Shown here one piece after another: positions 25,601 to 32,340 of a stretch of 64,000 bases of DNA (position 1 is its first letter; each line of letters starts with the position of its first letter). The notes under the pieces were generated by a model. It saw only the letters and a list, made by a program, of their open reading frames with translations, was not told the origin of the DNA and did not search any database. The stretch is from Siderastrea siderea (taxonomy: Eukaryota > Cnidaria > Anthozoa > Scleractinia > Rhizangiidae): positions 13,623,453 to 13,687,452 of the forward strand of contig OZ034978.1 of the NCBI GenBank assembly GCA_964030785.1. Reading direction: 5' to 3'. Position numbers and translations under genes: made by a program.

Positions 25601-27758
25601 GGACGCCGTTAGACATTTGCATTTTTATCTTTGCTGGGGAAGGCAACAGTAGTGGCCGAAACGTCCATAACTATTTTTAGCCAGTGTCAACTTTTCTTTT
25701 TTACCAGTTTTTAACATGCCTGGCTACACACCGAACATTTTTAAACTAGCACTTCTTTCTTTTTAGATCACCGAAGAGAAAAGTTGATCATGAAATAAAT
25801 AGACATGTAGATAATCAAAAGGTAACTCGAGTCAACAATACAAAGTTTCTGGGACTAATGATTGACCAGTATCTTTCAAGGAAAACTCATATAAATGCAA
25901 TTACAAACAAAATGGTAAAAACAGCAAATATTAGTTAATATTAAAAAGTAAGGTCAGTAGACATTATGTCACATAAAATTGCCTAATGATGATTTATTAC
26001 GCGTCAGTATATCCCTGTTTGACATATGGAAATATAATCTGGGGAAATATATATGAAACTAATTTAACTAAATTACATAAAGTGCAGAAGAAAGACATTA
26101 GATTAATGATGTTTTCTACATACTGCGAAAACTCCAAACCATTGTACCAAAAATTGCAGGTTTTGAACGTTAGTCAACTTTATAACTTTCTTGCATGTTT
26201 GTTTATGTATAATTATCGCGACAAAAAAACATTGCCACTGAATTTTGACTCTTATTTCATGAGGAATGAAGACGTTCACCAACATAACACTCGAAATGCT
26301 AAAAATCTTCACAAGTTGTCCATTCGAACAAGTTATGTTAGGCCCGGTTCAAACGTTGCACTTTATACATATGCCCACCCTAATGCAAACGAGCAAAAGC
26401 TATTGTTTTTGGTAATTTGCCTTAGGATCAGCACATGAAAAGTTCGACGTTTTAACCGGGCCCAGGGGCGGATCCAGGGGGGGGATTGGGTGGCTAGTCA
26501 ACCCCCTTGTGCCCCTTTGGGTCGTTTATGCTTGAAATAAAGAAAGCGAACAAAACTATCACTGAGGCGATTTTTGTCTCGGATTGTTCCGATATCGTTC
26601 TGTCAGGTCAGCCACCCCCCTTTCAAAAATCCTGGATCCGCCACTGTGGGCCTTAAAATATTCACGAGGAAACAATTAGGAATACAAATTTGGAATGATA
26701 TAGAATTTGACATTAAAAAGGTACAATCTTTTGAGAAATTTAAAAGAAACATTAAAAATGTCTATCTAAGTCAGACAAGTGGACAATTTGTCCTGAGCAA
26801 TGATGTACTTCGTTTCTTACTCTTAACAAGAATAAGAATATTGCATAAGGTCCCACGAGGATGATTATACTAGACGACCAAATATTATAATTTCATTTTT
26901 TTAATTCTTCTTCATGACAATTACTTGTTTCAGGGAGTCGATTCCTCAAAAAGTCTGTAAGGGTTTCAAAAACTCATTGCCCAAGTTGAGAAATGTAAAG
27001 TAATATAAAATAGTGTATTATAATGGAGAAATGAAGGGCGAACAATGATTGATTGTTTGCGTTCTTCAATCTTCAACAGCCATTTGCATGCATAAATGAT
27101 CACAAAAATATCTACGGGCACCAAATGCTTTTTGTAGGTGTTTTGTGTGGCGTTAAGGAAAACAAAACATATTTTCTGTAACCAAAACATAAGCTTTGAA
27201 GACACAGGATTTTAAAATGTGCTTGCGACGGGATACTGGCACCGACTGCTCACTGCCCTTAAAACGAGTAGCTCTTGACTGAAAAGAAGATGATTGACAT
27301 TCACCAAAACTCAACTTTTCGTCCACGCGTTTTCATTGTCAGGCCGCGTGTGAATGGCAACCGCTATAAATTAAGGCTGAACAAAACCGCGTGCTGTGTG
27401 ACCATTTAATATGCAAGCTACCCACTAGTATTTTATGCGGTAAATTAAATAAACAAAAATCAACTCAACGTTTGGATGAGAGGAACAAGCTTTGCAAAAG
27501 AGTTTTGCTAACTTTACACTCAGGTCATTTCTCTTGGGGTTAAACAGACACTTACACTTACACCTACCTCGTGAATCCAAACCGCTTCTCAATCGTGCTG
27601 ATGGAACCAGGGTATACGCCATTAACCACGATACTCTGTGTAAAGAAATACTGACTCAAGAAGAACAGGAACCATTTTGGCGAGTTTAGGAACTGCAACC
27701 ACCAAGGACGGAATTTAAGCCAGCCATATGACAACTGTTTATCTTCCGTTACTTCCAT
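10420..27758 (-). CDS. solute carrier organic anion transporter (OATP/SLCO), copy A, complete
   Basis: OATPs are 12-helix major-facilitator proteins of the plasma membrane that carry amphipathic organic anions such as bile salts, steroid conjugates and eicosanoids. Ten exons join with compatible phases from an ATG at 27758 to TGA at 10420, giving 647 residues, normal for the family. Exon 4 holds the OATP signature DKRWVGNWWLGFA at TM6 (usual form D-x-RW-(I/V)-GAWW-x-G-(F/L)). Exons 7-8 hold the Cys-rich Kazal-type loop between TM9 and TM10. The start is chosen because it puts about 30 cytoplasmic residues before TM1, as in the family; an upstream non-coding exon is possible because an AG precedes the exon at 27789. 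Introns are full of transposons. It is the only intact member of a tandem array; substrate and subfamily are unknown. Confidence 0.93.
10683..10815. mobile_element. pogo/Tigger-like MITE
   Basis: CACCCCAATATAACGAAGTG at the left end is the imperfect inverse of the right end (CATTATATCGGGGTTTG). Internal CTAACGGGGT and CCCCGTCTTAACGA form a second inverted pair. This CCCCGATATAACG style is typical of pogo/Tigger-type non-autonomous elements. It sits in intron 9, just upstream of exon 10. Confidence 0.6.
11211..11810. mobile_element. TTAA-flanked inverted-repeat element
   Basis: TTAA at 11211-11214 and 11807-11810 flanks ends reading CCCTATTTTGCCTGGG and CCAGACAAAATAGCG, which are near-perfect inverses. 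A run of G follows the left end and a run of C precedes the right end, extending the pairing. TTAA duplication and a CCC start suggest a piggyBac-type non-autonomous element. No transposase is encoded. Confidence 0.72.
12447..12578 (-). CDS. OATP copy A exon 9 (TM10-TM11)
   Basis: The acceptor TGGTTTACTTTAG precedes 12578; the donor is AAA|GTAATT. The 132 nt encode SVPEGQRSYALGHQMNLVR and then GAIPGPIIYGALLDSTCVLW. This matches the conserved OATP segment R-x-V-P-x-x-x-R-x-(F/Y)-ALG ... IPGPI-x-(F/Y)-G. Phases fit exons 8 and 10. Confidence 0.92.
12590..13130 (+). mobile_element. Penelope-like element remnant (PLE-3), 3' end with hammerhead motif
   Basis: A plus-strand frame ending at 12806 (TAG) reads ..SIRKAREAFLILKGRTLVPDG, then LNIREETY. 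This is the typical C-terminus of the GIY-YIG nuclease of Penelope-like retroelements. An AT-rich 3' UTR and a hammerhead-like motif at 12973-13017 follow. The element is truncated at its 5' side only a few bases from the exon 9 acceptor of OATP copy A, on the opposite strand. The upstream frame is broken by stops. Confidence 0.75.
12973..13017 (+). ncRNA. hammerhead ribozyme-like motif, PLE-3
   Basis: The order of parts is stem I arm TTGTAC, core CTGAAGA (CUGANGA), stem II GGCTGG-TTTGG-CCAGCC, core GAAA, cleavage triplet ATA (NUH rule), and stem I arm GTACAA. Both stems pair perfectly. The very short stem III is normal for hammerheads in Penelope-like elements. Activity is inferred from structure only. 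Confidence 0.72.
13796..13953. mobile_element. degenerate pogo/Tigger-like MITE
   Basis: TTGACTCCCGGTAACTCGAA at the left end mirrors CAGTTATCAGGAGTCAA at the right end, and the centre repeats AACTCGAACCT-like words. The style matches the clearer element at 30761-31000, but the ends are more diverged. Confidence 0.55.
13987..14171 (-). CDS. OATP copy A exon 8 (end of Kazal loop, TM9-TM10 region)
   Basis: The acceptor ATTTCTTTTTTAG precedes 14171; the donor is AG|GTACGT. The exon encodes AGSISYSNCACVAGSG, GNCLVDCRLKF and a hydrophobic helix, then TPATIVTLR. The Cys spacing continues the extracellular Kazal-type loop from exon 7. Phases are 0 in, 2 out, matching both neighbours. Confidence 0.92.
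14280..14690. mobile_element. hairpin MITE, family shared with 55.7 kb
   Basis: GTCTATGCGGGAAAAGCAGA and TTAGCAAGGG (14425-14456) pair with CCCTTGCTAAG and TCTGCTTTTTCCGCATAG (14608-14640). The leading GGACGGTGCCTCC also opens the related element at 55688. No protein is encoded. It lies in intron 7 of OATP copy A. Confidence 0.6.
14690..16990. repeat. 2.3 kb segment bounded by ~290 bp inverted repeats
   Basis: About 290 bp at 14690-14985 recur inverted at 16698-16990, sharing the segment around CCTTACCGTCAGTTTTGCTG and the run AACTGGGAATGAG. Between the arms is non-coding DNA, including a hAT-type end at 15190. It fits a non-autonomous DNA transposon with long inverted repeats, or an old inverted duplication. 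It lies in intron 7 of OATP copy A, so the pre-mRNA could fold into a long duplex here. Confidence 0.65.
17102..17243 (-). CDS. OATP copy A exon 7 (Kazal-type loop)
   Basis: The acceptor AATCTGACACAG precedes 17243; the donor is AAG|GTATCG. The 142 nt encode SDPAQLFTPCNLACNCSRV, NYAPVCSGQLTYFSPCHAGC and SNLTKTSK. The C-x3-C-x-C..PVC..TYFSPCHAGC pattern is diagnostic for the large extracellular loop of OATPs. Confidence 0.95.
17310..17400. repeat. purine-rich simple repeat (GGAA/GGGA)
   Basis: Degenerate AAGGAAGGGAGG units run for about 90 bp in intron 6 of OATP copy A. The matching minus-strand frame is a composition artefact. Confidence 0.75.
18786..18939 (-). CDS. OATP copy A exon 6 (TM7-TM8 region)
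   Basis: A strong polypyrimidine acceptor (TTTTTTTTCTTTTTCAG) precedes 18939; the donor is AG|GTGAGA. The exon encodes GAYINKRLKLNRTSSARMCF, a hydrophobic helix, and KTPSIAGVNTPYKER. It matches the GG-Y-x-x-K-x-K-L ... (N/G)I-PY stretch of OATPs. Confidence 0.92.
19075..19480 (-). repeat. pair of tRNA-derived SINE-like copies
   Basis: Two related segments (about 19080-19220 and 19315-19440) each contain, on the minus strand, a GGTTCGAATT-like B box, a spacer GCTGCACC or CACTGCACCGG, and TTTTTCAGG(T)TCTTCTT. The first also reads CAGTTGGCTTGATAGCTTAG, an A-box-like head. They lie in intron 5 of OATP copy A and encode no protein. Confidence 0.55.
19586..19823 (-). CDS. OATP copy A exon 5 (TM7 region)
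   Basis: The acceptor CTTTCCTCCAG precedes 19823; the donor is G|GTAAGT. The 238 nt encode QEKGSYTKLKDLPKATKLVF, an ACLEAFIVSTTIAFIPK helix, and PPGRSALLFGLITVPCAFLG. OATPs typically have LK-D-(F/L)-P-x-(A/S)-x-x-x-L..NP-x-(F/Y) at this point. Phase 0 in, 1 out. Confidence 0.92.
20395..20580. repeat. MITE fragment and C-rich simple repeat
   Basis: The first part (ATGCAGGAAATGCTGATCTT ... CAGGTACCCACACATTTTTC) is a partial copy of the hairpin family at 14280 and 55688. A run of C/T follows at 20543-20575. There is no coding signal; this lies in intron 4 of OATP copy A. A second C run lies at 20844-20856. Confidence 0.5.
21060..21295 (-). CDS. OATP copy A exon 4 (TM5-TM6, family signature)
   Basis: The acceptor ATATTTTTGTTCCAG precedes 21295; the donor is AGG|GTAGGT. 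It encodes GAATGFVIMSRFLRMFVE, then DKRWVGNWWLGFAIFGA and GFPKEFPLTKKQKERN. The D-x-RW-V-G-x-WW-x-GF string is the OATP superfamily signature at the end of extracellular loop 3. Confidence 0.95.
21749..22024 (-). CDS. OATP copy A exon 3 (TM4 region)
   Basis: The acceptor GCTAACTTCTAG precedes 22024; the donor is G|GTGAGT. It encodes an extracellular stretch with two Cys (SELCAGNHTDFGGKDECKD), then YYALFVLGMVVAGAGCTPMI and GIPYMDENVKAKASPMYVGV. The last string matches the conserved Y-x-D-(D/E)-N-V-K..SP-(L/M)-Y-(I/V)-G of OATPs. Confidence 0.95.
22050..22790 (+). mobile_element. LINE 3' fragment with reverse-transcriptase zinc-binding end
   Basis: A plus-strand frame reads KLRCFQYKIIHGILPTNKRL, then RCERCNFPNETLVHLLYEC. 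This C-x2-C..H-x4-C pattern is the zf-RVT C-terminal domain of L1/Tx1-like non-LTR retrotransposons. The frame breaks after about 22300. A T-rich and then A-rich tail closes the copy near 22790. It lies in intron 2 of OATP copy A, in antisense. Confidence 0.75.
23465..24079 (-). mobile_element. CR1/L2-type LINE 3' fragment with AGAT target duplication
   Basis: An open minus-strand frame of about 126 codons (24090 to TAG near 23714) reads LQRLQNRAARIILKRDSS ... GYNTRRKADLHLPKP ... FRFSGSALFNSLPLKIQQA. This is the conserved C-terminal tail of LINE reverse transcriptases. The 3' end carries (TTAC)n. AGAT at 23461-23464 repeats at 24080-24083. OATP copy B keeps the empty site (GAAATTTTAAGATCGGTT near 33585), so the insertion postdates the A/B duplication. 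Confidence 0.85.
24147..24328 (-). CDS. OATP copy A exon 2 (TM2-TM3)
   Basis: The acceptor ATTCTTGATTTCAG precedes 24328; the donor is G|GTAGGT. The 182 nt encode YLTGMLTSSYDIAALVLTPL, ISYTGGSRKKPVFCAWGLFA and MLPHFISPPYEAG. It matches the (T/S)G-(L/M)-(I/L)-(A/T)-S-S-(Y/F)-(D/E)-I ... LPHF stretch of OATPs. Copy B has an equal-length exon at 33656. Confidence 0.95.
24842..24880 (-). ncRNA. hammerhead ribozyme-like motif, PLE-1 left end
   Basis: On the minus strand the order is CTGAGGA (CUGANGA), stem II GGC-loop-GCC, CGAAAC, and the GTC cleavage triplet. Stem I pairs for only about two bases (TTG/CAT), weaker than in the other copies. Confidence 0.55.
25004..25320 (-). pseudogene. GIY-YIG nuclease domain of PLE-1
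   Basis: The open frame runs from the TGA near 25312 to its end at 25004. GIVYKIKCKDC..VYVGQTSR supplies the GI(V)Y and Y(V)G strands and catalytic Arg, and VKEH the following helix. NRNTINEHIALPNVYNNIKN is the usual PLE C-terminus. It is an endonuclease module for target nicking in Penelope-like retroelements, here cut off from its reverse transcriptase by the stop and truncation. Confidence 0.85.
25634..25670 (+). ncRNA. hammerhead-like motif, PLE-1 right end, core-mutated
   Basis: The sequence is the inverted copy of the left-end motif, but the first core box reads CTGGGGA instead of CUGANGA. Loss of the invariant A predicts an inactive ribozyme. Confidence 0.5.
26341..26652. mobile_element. 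PIF/Harbinger-like MITE (TTA duplication) broken by a hAT-like MITE
   Basis: The outer element starts GGCCCGGTTCAAACGT and ends ACGTTTTAACCGGGCC at 26462. Its right flank resumes after the inner insertion, giving TTA at 26338-26340 and 26653-26655. The same end sequence recurs at 15474 and 62511. Confidence 0.7.
26463..26646. mobile_element. hAT-like MITE
   Basis: The ends CAGGGGCGGATCCAGG and CCTGGATCCGCCACTG are near-perfect inverses and match the CAGNGGCG start common in hAT elements. The flanks share GGGCC, a partly eroded target duplication. It contains a G run and no coding region. Confidence 0.75.
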
Positions 27759-27788
27759 GTTGGATTTGAGACTGTGAAGGCCGAAGAG
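27568..27788 (-). CDS. OATP copy A exon 1 (start, TM1)
   Basis: The first in-frame ATG is at 27758-27756; TCATACAG just before 27788 looks like an acceptor and is conserved in copy B, so the 5' UTR is probably spliced. From the ATG the exon encodes MEVTEDKQLSYGWLKFRPWW, LQFLNSPKWFLFFLSQYFF (TM1) and ISTIEKRFGFTR. The donor is AG|GTAGGT. The IEKRF string after TM1 is conserved in OATPs. Confidence 0.9.
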
Positions 27789-27978
27789 CTGTATGAAAAT
27801 GATAAGCCACGAAACATTTAACATGCCTATTGGCGTAAATTAAACTTGCATCGTTTCGTAACGTGTTTTGGTAACCTTGCAACGGTATGTGTTGTAGGGA
27901 CGGCCCAGCCCCGAAGGGGGGGGGGAGGGGGTTGGGGTCGGGGCCTTAACTTCTCACTTTAAAGAAGCAAACCTCGGC

Positions 27979-29542
27979 TTAAGGTGGCTCCATACAGTTT
28001 CTCATCAGTTTCAACAGACAAATATACATAACTTTTTTGATGATTTTCAGGACATTGATTTACATTTCACTAGGGAAAAGCTACAAAAGCAACTAGCCTA
28101 GCCTTTATACTTTTCAAAAAGTCACAATTTCTGGCCCTGGCCCGTTTCCGTGGCAACCACTGATATAGTTGTTTGGCTAATTTTTTAAGCTTACCCAGTT
28201 TCTTCACGTCATTTCTTAGTTTTTACACGGTGAATTTTGGCTATTTTTGTTGTAAAGATGTTGTCGTTTGAGAAGTCTCAGCTGGCAAAGCTGTGAGAAA
28301 TTTTGTACATAAGTTTTGTCATGTTTGCTCTTAGAACATCTTTTGGTATGCTACCCGAGAAAAGCAGGGAAGCTCGTTCTTTTTATGTTGTAAGCTCAAT
28401 ATTTTGTCTGCCGAGACCCGCGTTGTTTCTTAGCGGCTACTTGCGTGTTTGACAACTGCATGGAATAGCACATAGTATATAAATAAGCTTTCAATTTATA
28501 TTTAAGGGCAGACGTTGGAGGAAGGGAACAAAAATGTCCACAAGAAATTATACGTTTTGAAAAAGACCACATTATTTTTCTGCAAGGTTCAACAAGTCAA
28601 CAGAACGCCTGCGAAACGCCGACTGTTTTAGAACCGGCCGTCAACTCGATACTCATCCTTTATTCGTTCACTGAATGCCGTCATTCTAGGCATAATTTTT
28701 CGTAAAAATAAAAATTGTATTTGAGCTTAGGTACAATTGAACTTTTTCAATTTTCGGTTTTATTTTAGACCACCGAAGTTTTTGAAGTCGCAGATTGTCA
28801 ACACAGGTGAAACTTAAGCTTAGATCAAAAGCTACTGGTGACTGATAAATAGACACTGAAATATAAGTGTCCTTTTGAGTTTCAACTTCTATCAAAATTC
28901 AATGACAACTGTTACCTCGTTACAAGTGTGTAATCTATTCATCGCTCAATAAAATTCACAAGTCAGCTGTATTTTGCTGAAACCGTATGAGAACAGCTGT
29001 AGAGACCACTTACCCGACAAAAAATAGACGGCTTGTTAGAAAGGCAATAACTAAAGCACTTTTCGAAAAAATTACTCACACTTAAGCTCGATCCAAACAA
29101 ACGTAAGCTTCTCATCCTAAAGATTCTCGACAGCTGACCTGGACAGCACTGATATTTCAAGTTGAGAACGGAAAGAAGTTCTTCACGCAGAATTCTTGAA
29201 GGCGCATAATAATTCGTGCGACGTTTTCAGTCCTCTCTGTGTTGCTTGAACTTAAAGATCGCAATCAATCCAGTCCTACAATCGTACAACAATCGTAGGA
29301 CTGCAACTGTCAGCTACAAAAGCGATTAAACTAAAGGCTTTTCATAATTTCACTGCTATGTGCTCGACAGGTTTTGAAAAGGTAAGCCATAGAGATGCCT
29401 CAATCAGACTTTGGAAAAGTTCGCCTGGGAGGTTGATTGGCACCTGTCATCTGATTTGGTCTGTCGCGCTCCTCACGCGCGCGCTTGTGCCAATTTAGTT
29501 CCCATTCCTCGCGCGCTGAAAAACTATATGGAGCCACCTTAA
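27979..29542. mobile_element. 1.56 kb TTAA-flanked non-autonomous element
   Basis: TTAA at 27979-27982 and 29539-29542 brackets ends GGTGGCTCCATACAGTTT and AAACTATATGGAGCCACC, which are near-perfect inverses. The interior has no long reading frame. The TTAA site is characteristic of piggyBac-type transposition. It lies between copy A and copy B, upstream of copy A's first exon, so it may also overlap the copy A promoter region. Confidence 0.8.
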
Positions 29543-29661
29543 GGGATATTTAAAAGTTTCTATATAGGCGCTTAACAGCCAAAAAAACACAGCATTTCTA
29601 AATTTCAATTCGATCCTTACACAGTGGACGAACAGCCACCCTGTGGATGTGACACTGCTAA

Positions 29662-29670
29662 TTCACTGCT

Positions 29671-29701
<31 letters not shown>

Positions 29702-29775
29702 ATATTTTATAAAAACAAACTAACAAAAACAAACTGAAAAAAAAAAACAGAAACAAAAAAAAAAAAAGAATACTG
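29662..29775 (+). repeat. (TTTA)n and A-rich tail
   Basis: About nine TTAT/TTTA units are followed by runs of A with C (AAAAACAAAC). This looks like two adjoining retroposon-type tails. There is no coding sequence. Confidence 0.75.
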
Positions 29776-30760
29776 TACAATGGTAATGACAAAATCAGAT
29801 TGCCTGAAATTTTGTGTCATTTTAAAATGATACAAGATCGATGTTTTGAATTTAGCCTAGACTGGGGTACAAGAAAGAAACTGTGCGTACACAGTTACAG
29901 AACGTACACAATTAAACGTTCGGTATGTTCATAGTCAGTTGCCGCTCGTTTACTCAAAGTTAGTCCGTACCCCTAAACGTTATAGATGTACGAATGTTAA
30001 ACCTTTAATACAACAAAAACAACTTTGATTTGATTTCTAAACCTAAAAATTATCAAGAAAAGAAATCAAGACCGAATGCTGTATTCTGCATTCCGCCTTA
30101 TGTAAAAATCCCTCGCTGTGGGTATAATGCGGACCGAAATTCGTCACATCTGGCAAAAGTAATGTCCCCTTCAAAATGGCGCATTCCATTACGAGCTGAC
30201 TGGTCTGCCCTGCAGAGAAAAGTCCCATTTGGAGGTTGTTTTCGCGTTCCTTTGCCCACCCCTGAAATAACTGAAAGGGTTTCGTCGTAATCTAGCTTCT
30301 ACCAAAACAGGTATGTGCCGCCCAAAAATATGGTTATGAAACGAGACGATTCTTGTACCGGCTGCTTAAGGTCTGGCTTTTCCCTTGTCTAAGAAAAAGT
30401 ATAATCTACTTGCAGGGTAATGGCTTCAAAATACAACCTCGTAACCGCGTGGGGTACGATTATTGTTTTCGAAAGCAAGAGAGGATGAAGAGAGAGAGAG
30501 CGAATCCCCTATCCATGGGCCTCTTCGAATGAAAATTATTTTAAATCTATTTTTGGTTCTGTGTCATACTGCGTGGTTATTTTAAGGACGACACCTCATT
30601 GGTCAGTTAGAATGACGTCATTAATTTTAGATTGTTGACATTGGAACAACAGATAAAAATAACCTTCGCAGCGTGGGTGCGAACTAACAATAAATTTTAA
30701 ATAATTATCATGTGGCACGGGGATTCACTCTCTTACTTCATTCTCTTTTGTCGAAAGATA

Positions 30761-31000
30761 CAGTAGAACCCCGGTAACTCGAACTCTGAAGGGAAACGAA
30801 AAACAGTTCGAGTTCTCGGGGTCGAGATCCGGGTAAATTTTGATCAAGGGAAACGAAATTTAGTTCGAGTTAGCGGGTAATTCGAGTGATCCGAGTTCGA
30901 GTTAATCGAGTAAAAATGACTGAAAAGTGGGGTCAAATCCAAGGGAAATGGGACTTAGTCCGAGTTAGCGGGGGAGTTCGAGTTAACCGGGGTTCTACTG
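30761..31000. mobile_element. pogo/Tigger-like MITE with TA duplication
   Basis: The ends CAGTAGAACCCCGGTAACTC and GAGTTAACCGGGGTTCTACTG are inverses and are flanked by TA on both sides (30759-30760 and 31001-31002). The interior repeats AGTTCGAGTTAGCGGG-like words. Tc1/mariner superfamily placement follows from the TA site and end sequence. It has no transposase. Confidence 0.85.
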
Positions 31001-31059
31001 TAACCTTCTATGGGCTTGAAGCTGTCATTGATCCACACTGATCCACTCAAGTTTTCTTG

Positions 31060-31290
31060 TTAGCGCATTCTTTCTTCATTCTCCTCCATTTAACTTCGTT
31101 CTTCTTCAGTCTCCTGCATTCACGTTTATTCTTCTGCCTTCTACCTTCTTCTGGTTTAATCCCTCTCCAGTTTCCCTTTTTTCAACTTTCTCCTTCATTC
31201 ATCTTTATTTACCTTCATTCTTTTTCATTCTTATTCTCTCCCTTTTATTCATCTTCATTCTCCTTCACTCACCTTTATTCTCCCGCATAA
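31060..31290 (+). repeat. pyrimidine-rich degenerate repeat (TTCATTCTCCTT-like)
   Basis: TTCATTCTC/CTTCATTC words recur for about 230 bp with many substitutions. The open frame here is explained by the biased composition. Confidence 0.75.
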
Positions 31291-31820
31291 TGACGTGCTT
31301 GTCAATTAATCTATCAAATAAATCCTTAAACAGTCGTTCTTCTCAGTTTCTTACATAAAACATAAAGGTTAGAAATAATTTGAATTAAAAAAAAACCGCA
31401 TTTGTTGCCTTTGACTTGCATTGAACCGGTCTTACTACATGTGTGACGTTCTATGCAACAATTAATTGTGAGTGGAAATTATCCGTGGTCTGTTGCAAAT
31501 AAGCCAATCTGATTGGTTCGATTGCCTTATTCTAATCACTGATAAACAATTATCGCACTTGCCTGGAAACTAAAATTTGTTTTAATTTTTCTGTAATCGC
31601 GACCTAAATAGCGTTGTTTCCGATTCATTAAGCTTTCTACTCAACCATTTAGACTACTCGTCCATGTTCTCTAAGAGTGGAAGTTTGGGAAAACAACGAA
31701 AGCTGTGAAAATACAAGGCAAAGAAAACTGGTCAACAGTTGTGCTAAAATTACGCCTTAAACTGTAAAACCACATTTGAAAACGCAAACACGCGTTCTTT
31801 GACTTGACGCTACATTATCT

Positions 31821-32044
31821 TCAAATTCCTGTTTCAAAGGAGCAGGGGAAGTCGTTTCTGTTGACGTCTATGCACTCTACTTCATCGCTGGACGTTTCTT
31901 TTCCATCTAGTCGTCGGCAAAATAACCATGAGAGATCAAAGCATATGATAGTGATAGTTTTGCACGTCAACGCCACTCCCAGCACTACGTTTGCCAGTCC
32001 AGTGTGGTCGTACTCCAGACAATAACCCTTCTCATGCACCGCAC
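31821..32044 (-). pseudogene. OATP copy B exon 10 with 4-nt insertion
   Basis: The exon is 224 nt against 220 in copy D. ATGC is inserted (plus strand) near the acceptor, giving CGGTGCATGAGAAGGG. In the ancestral phase this creates an immediate TGA; after an exon 2 join it reads GAVHEKGYCLEYDHTGL and stays open to ..SFETGI. Confidence 0.88.
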
Positions 32045-32092
32045 CTGTAATCAAACCAAGAGGACATGACGTGCAGAAAACAACTGATACAA

Positions 32093-32340
32093 GGGATGTA
32101 ACGTTTTTACACACCATTCTACTTTAAGACTAGAAATACGCAGCCCGTAAAAACAAAGCGAAGTCGGTGAGCTGTTCACACGTCCGTTATAACGTCTTGC
32201 TAACAATCATTCGGAGGGATGTAACGTTTTTACGCACCATCCCACTTTTAGACAGGAAATATGCGGCCTGCAACAACAACGCGAAGCCGATCACCTGTTC
32301 ACATGCTCGTCATGACTTTTTGTTAACAAGCATCGAAAAT
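32093..32340. repeat. tandem duplication of ~124 bp
   Basis: The unit beginning GGATGTAACGTTTTTACACA (32093) repeats at 32217 with about 15-20% differences by eye. Copy D has a single unit at about 63190-63310, so the duplication arose in the copy B lineage. It lies in the hybrid intron of copy B. Confidence 0.8.

Larger units (their letters stand above)
24799..25742 (-). mobile_element. Penelope-like element remnant (PLE-1), inserted in the LINE
   Basis: The 12-bp duplication AAACTAGCACTT (24787-24798 and 25743-25754) brackets 944 bp. Both ends carry the same ~110 bp sequence in inverted orientation, each with a hammerhead-like core. The minus-strand interior encodes the PLE palm/thumb tail (INGIDHRGFVILPYAKGFSE) and a GIY-YIG nuclease (GIVYKIKCKDCDCVYVGQTS, then RALKTRVKEH..LLAKHHMLNGH). 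One in-frame TGA near 25312 separates the two parts. The reverse-transcriptase core is missing, so the copy is 5'-truncated and dead. Confidence 0.88.
24475..26960 (+). mobile_element. LINE reverse-transcriptase remnant, split by later insertions
   Basis: The plus strand encodes YGIRGNTLRWFESYVSERRQ, then (after a frameshift) GVAQGSVLGPLLFLVYINDI and a LFANDTNVF box where FADD is usual. After a PLE insertion (24799-25742) it continues VNNTKFLGLMIDQYLSRKTH, then YPCLTYGNIIWGN, and, after nested MITEs (26341-26652), LGIQIWNDIEFDIKKVQSF. These are ordered motifs of a jockey/CR1-type non-LTR polymerase. Stops, a frameshift and the D-to-N change show it is dead. It lies in intron 1 of OATP copy A. 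Confidence 0.85.
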
